DNA of 64,000 nt from Elioraea tepidiphila DSM 17972 (GCF_000378465.1 NZ_KB899931.1:1-64000); one strand, 5' to 3'. Positions 25,465 to 34,412 are shown, counted from the stretch's first letter. Translations and numbers: made by a program. The notes: generated from the letters alone by a model not told the origin.

Positions 25465-26811
25465 ATGAATCGGACCGATATCGCGCGCGCTGAGCGTGCG
25501 CTCGTCGAGCAGGTGCTGAAGCGCGAGGACGTCGGCCGCCGACGCATGTTCGAGGTCGCGGCCTGGAGCGTGGCCGGCGCGGCGGCCGCGAGCGCGGTTC
25601 CGGCCGGCTCCGCGCTGGCCCAGGCGGCAGCGCCGGCGCGGCGCATCCTCCAGAAGGACGACAGCCGCATCCTGAACATCGGCGCGACCGTGCGCAGCGG
25701 CAAATACTGGAACTTCTCGACCTGGATCACGCCGGTCGAGGAGTTCTACGTGCGCAACCACTATCCGACGCCGACCGTGGAGCAGAAGCCCGAGCTCGAT
25801 CCGCGCAACTGGAAGGTGAAGGTGCACGGCAACGGCCTCGAGCGCGAACTCGAGATCGGCTACGAGGATCTGCTGAAGATGCGCTCGCGCACCATCTTCG
25901 CGACCATGGAGTGCCACGGCAACGGCCGCACGGTGTTCTGGGAACAGCTCGACATGAAGGACGTGACGGGCGGAAACTGGGTGCTCGGCGCGGTCGGGCT
26001 CGCGGAGTGGGAATACGTGCCACTGTCCGAGATCTTCGCGCGCGCGGGGCTGAAGCCCGACGCGAAGGCGCTGCTGTTCTGGTCGGGCGTGGACGGCGCG
26101 GGCGATATCGGCCGGCCGATGCCGATGCGCGAGGTGCTGAGCCGGCCCGACGATATCGGCCTCGCGTTCCGGATGAACGCCAATCCGCTGCTGCCGGACC
26201 ACGGCGCGCCGGTCCGCGCGCTGGTCACCGGCTGGGGCGGGGCGGCGTCCACCAAATGGCTCACCGAGATCAAGGTCGCGACGCATGATTTCTGGGTGCG
26301 CCTCAACACGAAGGGTGAGGTGTTCGCCGGTCCCGACTACCCCAAGCCGACACCCGCACCCGGCGACGAGTTCCGCAATGTCGGGCCCGAGGACATCCAC
26401 GGCCCGATGGTGGAATGGATGCCGGTGAAGTCGTTCATCACCGTGCCGCTGGTGATCGAGAAATCGCCCTCGCTGCCGGCCAACTACCCGCTGCAGAAGG
26501 GCGAACTGCCCACACTCGCGGCCGGGCGGCAGACCATGCGCGGCTATGCCTGGGGTCCGCAGCACGGGTTGCGCAAGGTCGAGTACCGCATCAATGGCGG
26601 GGCCTGGCGCGAGGCGCATATCCGTCCGCCCAATCTCGGCCGCTACACCTGGTCGCGGTTCGACTTCGAGTGGGATGCCCCGGCGGGCGAGCACGTGATC
26701 GAGACGCGCGCGACCGACAATGCCGGGATCGCGCAGCCGCCGACCGTGCCGTTCAACCTCTACGGCATGGCCAACAACGCGATCCCCAAGTTCCGCATCC
26801 GCGTCGTCTGA
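25465..26811 (+). CDS. Sulfite-oxidase-family molybdenum dehydrogenase (SorA/SoxC-like)
   Basis: The 448-residue protein has a Tat-like leader (VGRRRMFEVAAW) and the sulfite oxidase fold. MECHGNGR carries Cys150, the likely molybdenum ligand; GWGGAASTKWLTEI lies near residue 253; and a C-terminal Mo-co dimerisation domain (YAWGPQHGLRKVEYRINGGAW) follows. It should oxidise sulfite or a related sulfur compound in the periplasm. A one-haem cytochrome c gene follows and would accept its electrons. The exact substrate cannot be set; SoxC-type sulfane dehydrogenase is an alternative, but SoxD is a larger diheme cytochrome. Expression is likely controlled by the upstream sigma-54 promoter. Confidence 0.88.
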   Translation: MNRTDIARAERALVEQVLKREDVGRRRMFEVAAWSVAGAAAASAVPAGSALAQAAAPARRILQKDDSRILNIGATVRSGKYWNFSTWITPVEEFYVRNHYPTPTVEQKPELDPRNWKVKVHGNGLERELEIGYEDLLKMRSRTIFATMECHGNGRTVFWEQLDMKDVTGGNWVLGAVGLAEWEYVPLSEIFARAGLKPDAKALLFWSGVDGAGDIGRPMPMREVLSRPDDIGLAFRMNANPLLPDHGAPVRALVTGWGGAASTKWLTEIKVATHDFWVRLNTKGEVFAGPDYPKPTPAPGDEFRNVGPEDIHGPMVEWMPVKSFITVPLVIEKSPSLPANYPLQKGELPTLAAGRQTMRGYAWGPQHGLRKVEYRINGGAWREAHIRPPNLGRYTWSRFDFEWDAPAGEHVIETRATDNAGIAQPPTVPFNLYGMANNAIPKFRIRVV

Positions 26812-26819
26812 GCGCGCCC

Positions 26820-26843
26820 GGGGGTCCGCATCGGCGGACCCCC
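26820..26843 (+). terminator. Intercistronic stem-loop without a T-run
   Basis: GGGGGTCCGC (26820-26829) pairs perfectly with GCGGACCCCC (26834-26843) around an ATCG loop. It lies 8 bases after the dehydrogenase stop and 23 bases before the cytochrome start. With no T-run it is more likely an mRNA-stabilising or partial-termination stem that sets the ratio of the two subunits. Confidence 0.6.
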
Positions 26844-26866
26844 ACCTGTTCACACCGGGAGGATCG

Positions 26867-27262
26867 ATGAAGGGAGTTCTGCTGCTCGGCGGCGCGCTGC
26901 TTGCCGGGGTCGTGCTGGTGGCCGGTGCGCGGATGGTGCCGCAGGCGTTCGCGGCGTCATCGCAGGTGGAGCGCGGACGGACGGTCTATGCCGAGGCTTG
27001 CGCGGTCTGCCACGGCGAGGACGGTCGGGGTGGGGCGGGGTTCGGCAATCCGATCTGGGGCGAGGGCGCGCAGATTCGCAAGTTCCGCCACGCCGCGGGC
27101 CTGCTGGAATACAACCTGATGCTGATGCCGTTCGACGACCCGACGCGGGTCTCGGACGAGGACAAGCTCGCCGTGACCGCCTACATCCTCGCCCGTCACG
27201 GCGCGATCGAAGAGGGCGTAAACCTGTCGGAGAGCGAGGCCGCATCGATCGCGATCCGCTGA
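26867..27262 (+). CDS. Single-haem cytochrome c partner of the molybdenum dehydrogenase
   Basis: The 131-residue protein has a signal or anchor helix (MKGVLLLGGALLAGVVLVAG), one haem motif CAVCH near residues 44-48 and a likely Met ligand in LMLMPFDDP. This matches SorB-like electron acceptors of sulfite dehydrogenases. GGGAGGA stands right before the ATG at 26867. It follows the SorA/SoxC-like gene by 55 bases with a stem-loop between them. Confidence 0.87.
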   Translation: MKGVLLLGGALLAGVVLVAGARMVPQAFAASSQVERGRTVYAEACAVCHGEDGRGGAGFGNPIWGEGAQIRKFRHAAGLLEYNLMLMPFDDPTRVSDEDKLAVTAYILARHGAIEEGVNLSESEAASIAIR

Positions 27263-27308
27263 TGCGCCACTCTTGACGCCGCGCGCCCGCTCTGGCGGGA
27301 CTGCGCGC

Positions 27309-28469
27309 ATGGCGCTCAAGGTCGGCAAGGGGGCCGAGGCCCCGCCCTTCATCGTGATGGACGTGATCGCGGCGGCGAACGCGCGCGCCGCTGCGTCCGC
27401 CCCCGGCGATCCGCGCGTGATCCGCATGGAGGTCGGCCAGCCCTCGACCGGCGCGCCGGCCGCGGCGGTCGAGGCCACGATCGCGGCGATGCGCGCGGGC
27501 GAGACGCTCGGCTACACCGAGGCGCTCGGCATCCGCCCGTTGCGCGAGCGGATCGCGCGCCTCTATGCGGAGCGCTACGGAGTCGAGGTGCCGGTCGCGC
27601 GCATCGCCGTCACGGTCGGCGCCTCGGGCGCGTTCCCGCTCGCCTTCCTGGCCGCCTTCGACCGCGGCGACCGGATCGCGCTCGCCGCGCCCTTCTATCC
27701 GCCCTACGTGAACATCCTGACCGCACTCGGGCTCGTGCCGATCATGCTGGAGGCGGGGCCGCAGAGCCGCTACCAGCCGACGGTGGCCATGCTGGAGGCG
27801 CTCGATCCGCCGCCCGACGGTCTGATCGTCGCCTCGCCCTGCAACCCGGCCGGCACGATGCTGCACGCGGACGAACTCGCCGCGATCGCACACTGGTGCA
27901 CCGGGCACGGCGTGCGGCTGATCTCCGACGAGATCTATCACGGCCTCACCTACGGCGAACCGGCGACGACGGCGGCCGCAATTCCCGGCGCGGTGGTGAT
28001 CAACTCGTTCTCGAAATACTGGTCGATGACCGGCTGGCGGGTCGGCTGGATGGTGCTGCCCGAGGACCTCGCGCGTCCGGTGGAGCGGCTGGCGCAGAAC
28101 CTGTTCATCTCCGCGCCCGGCGTGTCGCAGGTGGCGGCGCTGGCCGCGTTCGAGGCGGATGCGGAGCTGCGCGGCCATGTCGCCCGCTACGCCGCGAACC
28201 GCGCGCTGCTGCTCGACGCCTTGCCGAAGGCGGGGATCGACCGCCTCGCCCCGGCCGAGGGCGCGTTCTATCTCTATGCCGATGTCGGGCATCTGACGAA
28301 CGACAGCGCGGCCTGGTGCACGCGGATGCTCGCCGAGATCGCGGTCGCGGCGACGCCGGGGGTGGATTTCGACCGCAGGCGAGGCCACCGCACCGTGCGG
28401 TTCAGCTTCTGCGGCGCGACCGCCGACATGGCCGAGGCCGCCGAGCGGATCCGGCGCTGGCTTGCCTGA
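27309..28469 (+). CDS. Class I/II PLP aminotransferase
   Basis: The 386-residue fold-type I enzyme shows the aspartate-aminotransferase motifs VGQPSTGAP, SPCNPAGTM and ISDEIYHGLTYG, and the PLP lysine in NSFSKYWSMTGWRVGW. Substrate is not clear from sequence; candidates are aspartate, alanine or aromatic amino acids. A TTG at 27273 could extend it, but the ATG at 27309 starts just before the conserved part. It has no clear operon link to the upstream cytochrome. Confidence 0.87.
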   Translation: MALKVGKGAEAPPFIVMDVIAAANARAAASAPGDPRVIRMEVGQPSTGAPAAAVEATIAAMRAGETLGYTEALGIRPLRERIARLYAERYGVEVPVARIAVTVGASGAFPLAFLAAFDRGDRIALAAPFYPPYVNILTALGLVPIMLEAGPQSRYQPTVAMLEALDPPPDGLIVASPCNPAGTMLHADELAAIAHWCTGHGVRLISDEIYHGLTYGEPATTAAAIPGAVVINSFSKYWSMTGWRVGWMVLPEDLARPVERLAQNLFISAPGVSQVAALAAFEADAELRGHVARYAANRALLLDALPKAGIDRLAPAEGAFYLYADVGHLTNDSAAWCTRMLAEIAVAATPGVDFDRRRGHRTVRFSFCGATADMAEAAERIRRWLA

Positions 28470-28686
28470 CGCCGCAACTGCGTTGCCCCGCATCGGCGGC
28501 GCGTCCGGGGATCCGCGGCGGCCGAGTGCGCGTCAGTCTGGTCAAAGATTGACGTAGCGGTAATGCTCCAAGGGCGGAACGGCATGTGCGGCGCCGCATG
28601 CCATCGTGTCGGATTATTTTACACCCTCCGATCCCTCCCCCGCGGCAGGCCTCCCAACCGCTTGACTCGGCGACGGCACGGCAAGT

Positions 28687-28702
28687 TGGCACGAAACCTG
28701 CA
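28687..28702 (+). promoter_or_regulatory. Sigma-54 promoter before the PEP-CTERM gene
   Basis: TGGCACGAAACCTGCA fits TGGCACG-N4-TTGCA with one mismatch, and GG (28688-28689) to GC (28700-28701) spacing is 10. The start point would lie near 28713, giving a leader of about 58 bases. A dyad GTCAA-AGA-TTGAC (28541-28553) sits about 140 bases upstream as a possible activator site. Sigma-54 control of PEP-CTERM genes is known in exosortase-bearing bacteria. The rest of the 300-base gap from 28470 shows no gene. Confidence 0.7.
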
Positions 28703-28770
28703 CCAACAATCTTGCGCGGCCGGTATCGGGTCGCTGGCCGTTATGGCCGAGGACAAGGGGAACAGGATAC

Positions 28771-29538
28771 ATGGCGAGAATGACAGGAATGCGGGCGCTG
28801 GCAGCGGCGATGGTGGTCGCTGCTCCGCTCGGCATGGCTTCGAAGGCCGAAGCCGGAACCGCGGTGGGGCTGGAGCTCGTGCTGCTGATCGACGTGTCCG
28901 GCAGCGTCGATTCGAGCGAGTACGCTCTGCAGAAGGGTGGCTATGTCCAGGCCTTCCAGAGCGCGGCGGTCCAGAACGCGATCATGGGCAGCCAGCTCGG
29001 CAGCATCGCCGTGACCTATGTCGAGTGGTCCGGCGCGGCGCAGCAGGCGCAGCTCGTCAACTGGACGCTGGTGAACGACGCCGCGTCCGCGAACGCCTTC
29101 GCCGCGGCGATCGCCGGCACCAGCCGCGCCTATAGCGGCCTGACGGCGGTCGGCAGCGCGATCAACTACGGCGCCGGCCTGCTTGGCGCGGACAACGGCT
29201 TCGACGGCCTGCGCAAGGTCATGGACGTCTCCGGTGACGGCGAGAGGAACGACGGCGCGGACACGGCGACCGCCCGGAATGCCGCAGTCGCCGCCGGCAT
29301 CACGATCAACGGCCTGACCATCGGTGGCGCATCGCTGCTGAACTGGTACCAGAACAACGTGATCGGCGGTCCCGGCGCGTTCGCCATTGGCGTCAACGAC
29401 TTCGCCGATTTCGCGGCGGCGATCGAGCAGAAGCTGATCCGCGAGATCACCGGCGTGCCCGAGCCGGCCACCTTCGCGCTGCTGGGCTTCGGCCTCGCCG
29501 CGCTGGGCATGGCGGCGCGCCGGCGCAAGGCGGCCTGA
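28771..29538 (+). CDS. Secreted VWA (DUF1194-type) protein with a PEP-CTERM sorting tag
   Basis: The 255-residue protein has a signal peptide and a VWA domain with the MIDAS motif LLIDVSGSVDSSEY. KVMDVSGDGERN and a late GVNDFADFAAAIEQKL fit the DUF1194 family. It ends with VPEPATFALLGFGLAALGMAARRRK, split here as the sorting motif VPEP, a membrane helix and a basic tail, the PEP-CTERM signal recognised by exosortase. It is therefore likely processed and placed at the cell surface or in matrix. No exosortase gene is in the window. Confidence 0.88.
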   Translation: MARMTGMRALAAAMVVAAPLGMASKAEAGTAVGLELVLLIDVSGSVDSSEYALQKGGYVQAFQSAAVQNAIMGSQLGSIAVTYVEWSGAAQQAQLVNWTLVNDAASANAFAAAIAGTSRAYSGLTAVGSAINYGAGLLGADNGFDGLRKVMDVSGDGERNDGADTATARNAAVAAGITINGLTIGGASLLNWYQNNVIGGPGAFAIGVNDFADFAAAIEQKLIREITGVPEPATFALLGFGLAALGMAARRRKAA

Positions 29539-29562
29539 CCCTCCGCCTGAACTGACGGACGA

Positions 29563-29600
29563 CGGCCCCGGTGCTGCCGCACCGGGGCCGTTCTTCATTT
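29563..29600 (+). terminator. Rho-independent terminator of the PEP-CTERM gene
   Basis: CGGCCCCGGTG (29563-29573) pairs with CACCGGGGCCG (29580-29590) around a 6-base loop and is followed by TTCTTCATTT. It begins 24 bases after the stop codon. The T-rich tail is unusual in this GC-rich window and supports the call. Confidence 0.8.
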
Positions 29601-29648
29601 CCGGCGGCGGCGAAGCACCGCACGAGGCGGCCGTGCCATGACGTGTCC

Positions 29649-30353
29649 ATGACCACGCCCGCGCGCCTCGCCTCCGCCGCCGCGCTGATCGCCGATCCGG
29701 CGCGCGCGGCGATGCTCCAGGCGCTGATGGCGGGCGAGGCGCTGACTGCGGGCGAACTCGCGCGCTCGGCCGGCATCGCCCCCTCCACCGCCTCGGCGCA
29801 TCTCGCGGCCCTGACCGATGGCGGGCTCGTCGCGGTGCACGCGCAGGGCCGGCACCGCTGGTTCCGCATCGCCAGCGAGGATGTCGCCGCGATTCTGGAG
29901 TCACTCATGGGCCTTGCCGAGGCGACGCGCCCGGCGCGGCGCTGGCCGCACGGCGAAGCGCTGCACGCCGCCCGCACCTGCTGGGATCACCTGGCCGGGC
30001 GGCTCGGCGTGGCCCTGCATGAGGGGCTGGTGTCGCGCGGCGTGCTGCGGCCCGCCCCGGGTGGGTGGGAGACCACGGCCGCAGGCGATGCGTTACTGGA
30101 ACGGCTCGGCGTCGATCTCGACGCGGCGCGGCGCGCCCGGCGCTTCGCCTGCGACTGCATGGACTGGTCGGAACGGCGGCCGCATCTCGGCGGCGGGCTT
30201 GCGCGCGCGATCTGCACGCTCTACCTCGCGCGTGGCTGGGTGCGGCGGCAGCCCGGCGAGGGACTTGCGCGCCGTCTGGTCGCACCCACGCCGGAAGGCA
30301 GCAGGGTGCTGCGCGAGGCGTTCGGCGTGCGGCTCGATGCCGAGGCGGCCTGA
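29649..30353 (+). CDS. ArsR-like winged-helix regulator with a C-terminal extension
   Basis: In the 234-residue protein the first 95 residues form an ArsR-type winged helix (ALTAGELARSAGIAPSTASAHLAALTDGGLV). The remainder is a helical domain with a C-D-C motif (FACDCMDWSERRPHLGG), which could bind metal, a haem or act as a thiol sensor. Typical ArsR proteins are about 100-120 residues, so this is the longer helix-turn-helix type. The regulated gene is unknown; neighbours are the PEP-CTERM gene and a dipeptidase pseudogene. Confidence 0.78.
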   Translation: MTTPARLASAAALIADPARAAMLQALMAGEALTAGELARSAGIAPSTASAHLAALTDGGLVAVHAQGRHRWFRIASEDVAAILESLMGLAEATRPARRWPHGEALHAARTCWDHLAGRLGVALHEGLVSRGVLRPAPGGWETTAAGDALLERLGVDLDAARRARRFACDCMDWSERRPHLGGGLARAICTLYLARGWVRRQPGEGLARRLVAPTPEGSRVLREAFGVRLDAEAA

Positions 30354-30359
30354 GCGGCG

Positions 30360-31110
30360 CTACGGCGCGGCGTCGTCCGTCAGCACCGCATCGATCACGC
30401 GCAGCCAGTTGCCGCCCATGATCGCGCGCACCTCATCGGCTGCGGAGCCGCGCCGCGCCACGGCAGGCGCGAGCGCGCGCATGCGTTCGGGCATCTCGAT
30501 CCCTTCGGGATAGCGCCACGGCGGCGGCGGATAGGTCGCCGGACCCCGGTCGCCCGAGGAGACGAAGCTTCGGTACAGCCCCGCGGCCACCTCGGGCGGC
30601 GCGATGCCGTCCTGACCGGCGAAGTCGTCGAGCCCGAGTGCGACATGCCGCACGCCGACGAGATCGCCCAGATAGGCGATGCGGTCGATGAACTGGTCGA
30701 TCGTCGGTCGCGGCGAGGCCGAGACGAAGGCGGGAAACCCGACCGCGCCGATCACCCCGCCCTGGTCCGCGATCGCGCGGATCAGGTCGTCGCCGAGATT
30801 GCGCGCGGAGGGATGCACCGCGCGCGGATTGCCGTGCGAGCACACCGCCGGCGCGCGCGAGACCGCGATCGCCCCCCGCGCGGTGCAGCAGCAGGCGGAG
30901 CCGGCCCGAGGCTTGCGCGCGGCGGACATCGGCGGGCCCGCGCACCAGCAGCAGATCATCGCGGGTGCGGATCGCACGGTGCATCCGCGCGCGCGTGGCG
31001 AGGGTTGCGCCGGCCCCCTCGCGGCCGCCGACGGTCGGCATGCAGACCGTCACGCCGCCCGCGCGATAGCGCCGCAGCTCGGCCGGATTGCGCGCGAGCG
31101 GGCAGGCGCC
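30360..31110 (-). pseudogene. Decayed M19 membrane dipeptidase
   Basis: The downstream frame (30360 to about 30890) holds the C-terminal half of an M19 dipeptidase: VCSHGNPRAVHPSARNLGDDLIRAIADQG read in two parts, GGVIGAVGFPAF and GVRHVALGLDDFAG. A second frame (about 30890-31110) holds an N-terminal piece: GVTVCMPTVGG and LLVRGPADVRRAQASGRL. The two are frame-shifted around 30850-30900. About 100 residues of the middle, plus the metal-binding N-terminus, appear to be missing compared with the usual length near 330-360. It is therefore non-functional unless the sequence is in error. Confidence 0.7.
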
Positions 31111-31146
31111 CTCTGGCCGGCATCCTGCGGCACCGGGACGCCGCGC

Positions 31147-33951
31147 TCAGCGGCGCCACCAGCCGCGCTTCTTGGGCGCCTCGGCGATCACCTCGTCCAC
31201 GACGATCGGCTTGATCTCGATCGAGGCGTGCGGGCCCTCGGGAACCGGCTCCGGCACAGGCGCCGGCGGAGCCTCCACCATGACCGGGGCGGGCGGCGGC
31301 TTCGCGACCGGTGCCGCGACCTCGGCGATCGGTGCGGGCGGCGCGGCCTCGGCGACGACGGGAGTGCTCGGCGGGCTGGCCGGGGCGACCGCCGCGACGG
31401 CCCCGGGTTCGGCCGGCTCGATCTCGTCGAACAGGTCGAAGGGGGCATCGCCGAACGGATTGGCCGGCGTCGCGCCCTGGAAGCGCGGCGCAGGTTCCGG
31501 GCGCGGCGCCGGCGCCTCGCCCTCCTCGCGGCGGCGGTGGCGCCCGCCGCGCCGGCCGCGCCGGAAGCGGCGCTCCTGGTCCTCCTCGGCCGCTGGCGGG
31601 GGGACCGGTTCGCCTGCCTCCACAGCCGGGGCCTCCGCGGGCTCCAGCGGCTCGATCACCGGCTGCTCGCCGACCCCTGACGGCGGCGCAGCCTGCACCG
31701 GCGCGCCGTCCTCCCGGCGACCGCCACGGCGGCGGCGGCGGCGGCGGCGCCGCCGCGCCTCCCGCTCGCCCTCGGTCTCGCCGGGAGCCGCGCGGGCCTC
31801 CTCGGCCTCCTCCTCCGTCTCCTCGGTCTCCTCCTCGGCCTCGTCCAGCGCGGCCTCCGCCGTCACCACGGGCGGCGGAAGCGATGCGGCCGGCGCGGGC
31901 GGCGGCGCGGTCAGCGGCTTCGTGCGCTCGATCCGAAGCGCCGGCGGCAGCAGCGTCTCGTCGGCGACGAAGATCACCTTCAGCCCGAACGCCGCCTCGA
32001 GCTCGGCGAGCCGGGCACGCTTGTGGTTCAGCAGATAGAACGCGACGGCGCCGGCGCAGCGCAGCACGATCTCGGCCGAGCGACGCTTCGCCGCCTCCTC
32101 CTCGATCGCGCGCAGCACATGCACGGCGCTGCTCTCCACCGAGCGCACCAGGCCCGTGCCGTTGCAATGCGGGCAGGTGACGAAGGCCGTTTCGGTCAGG
32201 CTCGGCCGCAACCGCTGGCGGCTCATCTCCAGCAGGCCGAAATGGCTGATCCGGCCGACCTGGATGCGCGCGCGGTCCTGCTTCAGCGCCTCCTTCAGCC
32301 GCCGCTCCACGGCCGCGTTGTTGCGGCTGTTCTCCATGTCGATGAAGTCGATCACGATCAGCCCGGCGAGGTCGCGCAGGCGGAGCTGGCGCGCGATCTC
32401 ATCGGCCGCTTCGAGATTGGTCTTGAGCGCGGTCTCCTCGATGTTGCGCTCGCGCGTCGCCCGCCCGGAGTTGACGTCGATCGAGACGAGCGCCTCGGTC
32501 TGGTCGATGATGATGTAGCCGCCCGAGCGCAGCTCGACGCGCTTGTTGTGCATCGCGTCGAGCTGGCTCTCGACGCCCGCGCGCGCGAACAGCGGAATCC
32601 CGCCGTCCCGGTAGAGCTGCACCTTCTTCGCATGCGACGGGATCAGCATGCGCATGAAGTCCTTGGCCGCGCGGTAGGCGTCCTCGCCGTCCACCACGAT
32701 CTCGTCGATGTCGCGCGAATAGACGTCACGGATCGCGCGCTTGATGAGGTTCGCCTCCTCGTAGATCAGCGCGGGCGCGACCGACTTCAGCGTCGTCTCG
32801 CGGATCGAGTCCCAGAGGCGCAGCAGGTACTCGCAGTCGCGCTTGATCTCCGCCTTCGGGCGGTTGGCGCCGGCGGTGCGCACGATGATGCCCATGCCCT
32901 CGGGCACGGCGAGTTCCTGCATCACCTCGCGCAGGCGCTTGCGGTCGGCGGCCGAGGTGATCTTGCGGCTGATCCCTCCGCCGCGCGGCGTGTTCGGCAT
33001 CAGCACCGAATACCGTCCGGCGAGCGAGAGATAGGTGGTGAGTGCCGCGCCCTTCGTGCCGCGCTCCTCCTTCACCACCTGCACCAGCAGGATCTGCCGG
33101 CGCTTGATCACCTCCTGGATCTTGTAGTGGCGCAGGAAGCGCGGTGCGATCCGGCGCGGCCGGTCCTCCTCGCCGTTCTCCGCGCCGCCGCCGATCGTCT
33201 CCGGCGCGACCGGCTCGGCGACCACGGTGTCGATCTCGGATTCGGGCCGGCTCGGGCCGTCCTCCTCCGCGCTCTCGGCGGGAGGTTCCGAAGGGTGCCC
33301 GCCCGGTGGCGGGGGTGCCGCCTCGGGATCGATCGCCTCCGGGTCGGCCGAGACCGTCTCGCTGTCGATGCGCGCGGGCTGGGCGGCGGGCGGGCGCGGC
33401 AGGGGCGGCCCCTCGGCCGGCGGGTCCTCGGCCGTCGGCGGCAGTTCAGCGATGGGGGCTGTGGGCTCCTCCGCGCCGTCGCCGGCCGCGACGACCGGCC
33501 CTGCCGTGGACGGTTCGGCGGGCGCCGCCTCGCCGGCCGCGCCGAGCTCCGCCGTCACCGCCTCGTCCGCTGCCGCCTCGTCACGCTGCGGCGGCGTCTC
33601 GCCGCCGGCCTGTTCGGCGGCGGCATCGCCCTCCTCGTGCTCGCGTGCCGCGTCCTCCTCGGCCTCGGCAGCGGCCATCTCCAGCAGCCGCTGCCGGTCG
33701 GCGACCGGGATCTGGTAGTAGTCGGGGTGGATCTCGCTGAAGGCGAGGAAGCCGTGACGGTTGCCGCCGTAATCGACGAACGCGGCCTGCAGCGAGGGTT
33801 CGACCCTCACCACCTTGGCGAGATAGATGTTGCCCTTGAGCGTCCGCTTGGTGGACGTCTCGACGTCGAACTCCTCAAGCCGGTTTCCATCGAGCACGAC
33901 GACCCGGGTCTCCTCCGGGTGCGTCGCATCGATCAGCATGCGCTTGGTCAT
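31147..33951 (-). CDS. rne: Ribonuclease E
   Basis: The 934-residue RNase E/G-type enzyme starts MTKRMLIDATHPEETRVVVL. The S1 domain (from about residue 36) is split by an acidic, Pro/Ala-rich insert (about 95-265), as in many alphaproteobacterial RNase E proteins. The catalytic core includes GSGGYIIIDQTEALVSIDVN-like motifs (here RSGGYIIIDQTEALVSIDVN). The zinc-link CPHCNGTG near residues 593-600 allows tetramer formation. The C-terminal third is low-complexity, with an Arg run near 742 and acidic/Pro tracts that would bind RNA and degradosome partners. It is transcribed away from the amidase gene. Confidence 0.93.
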   Translation of the reverse strand: MTKRMLIDATHPEETRVVVLDGNRLEEFDVETSTKRTLKGNIYLAKVVRVEPSLQAAFVDYGGNRHGFLAFSEIHPDYYQIPVADRQRLLEMAAAEAEEDAAREHEEGDAAAEQAGGETPPQRDEAAADEAVTAELGAAGEAAPAEPSTAGPVVAAGDGAEEPTAPIAELPPTAEDPPAEGPPLPRPPAAQPARIDSETVSADPEAIDPEAAPPPPGGHPSEPPAESAEEDGPSRPESEIDTVVAEPVAPETIGGGAENGEEDRPRRIAPRFLRHYKIQEVIKRRQILLVQVVKEERGTKGAALTTYLSLAGRYSVLMPNTPRGGGISRKITSAADRKRLREVMQELAVPEGMGIIVRTAGANRPKAEIKRDCEYLLRLWDSIRETTLKSVAPALIYEEANLIKRAIRDVYSRDIDEIVVDGEDAYRAAKDFMRMLIPSHAKKVQLYRDGGIPLFARAGVESQLDAMHNKRVELRSGGYIIIDQTEALVSIDVNSGRATRERNIEETALKTNLEAADEIARQLRLRDLAGLIVIDFIDMENSRNNAAVERRLKEALKQDRARIQVGRISHFGLLEMSRQRLRPSLTETAFVTCPHCNGTGLVRSVESSAVHVLRAIEEEAAKRRSAEIVLRCAGAVAFYLLNHKRARLAELEAAFGLKVIFVADETLLPPALRIERTKPLTAPPPAPAASLPPPVVTAEAALDEAEEETEETEEEAEEARAAPGETEGEREARRRRRRRRRRGGRREDGAPVQAAPPSGVGEQPVIEPLEPAEAPAVEAGEPVPPPAAEEDQERRFRRGRRGGRHRRREEGEAPAPRPEPAPRFQGATPANPFGDAPFDLFDEIEPAEPGAVAAVAPASPPSTPVVAEAAPPAPIAEVAAPVAKPPPAPVMVEAPPAPVPEPVPEGPHASIEIKPIVVDEVIAEAPKKRGWWRR

Positions 33952-34412
33952 GGAAGGCGTGTCTCCACGCCGCTCCGGCCGTTCCGGCCGGGCGGCGGAT
34001 CAGGGATTGCGGGGCGCCACCGGGGAACGCGGCGTCTCGGGTCTGGCGATGGGCGCTTGCGCGTCCGGTCATGTCGTTCCGTCCCGACGGGCGCGACGGC
34101 ACCCGATGGCTTCTCGCTCGGCGGGGCATCATGGCCTTGCAGGAACCCGCGCGGACACCGGCGGCTTGGGGGGCAGCGCGGCAGGCGCGAGCCCTGCGAA
34201 GAGCGGCGCGGCGCCTCGAAGCTCCCTCGACAGGACAGGAGGGAACGCGGGGCGGGACGCGCAACGGTCGGTCCGCACGGGCACTTGCACAATGGCGCAT
34301 GCGGGCCGACCCCACAAGGCCGGATTTGCTCGACCGATCTCTCAGGATCGTCTGGCAACCGACGGGTAGATCGTGCATTATGCCATCGACCGGCTTGCTT
34401 GGAAGGACCGCC
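33952..34412. other. 461-base divergent spacer with the likely long rne leader
   Basis: No convincing gene was seen between the rne start and the amidase start. RNase E mRNAs often carry a long autoregulatory 5' leader, and this spacing suits one, but no specific stem was identified. Several GC-rich hairpin-forming stretches are present. It must contain promoters for both divergent genes. Confidence 0.5.

Noticed and set aside
25465-26811. SoxC of a complete Sox thiosulfate pathway
   Set aside because: No other sox genes are present, and the partner cytochrome is a small single-haem protein, unlike diheme SoxD; left as SorA/SoxC-like.
23950-26853. Minus-strand open frame of 967 codons opposite the regulator and dehydrogenase
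   Set aside because: No recognisable domain and composition of an antisense shadow.
31727-31757. Run of CGG/CGC triplets resembling a microsatellite
   Set aside because: It codes the Arg-rich RNA-binding tract of RNase E and is explained by that.
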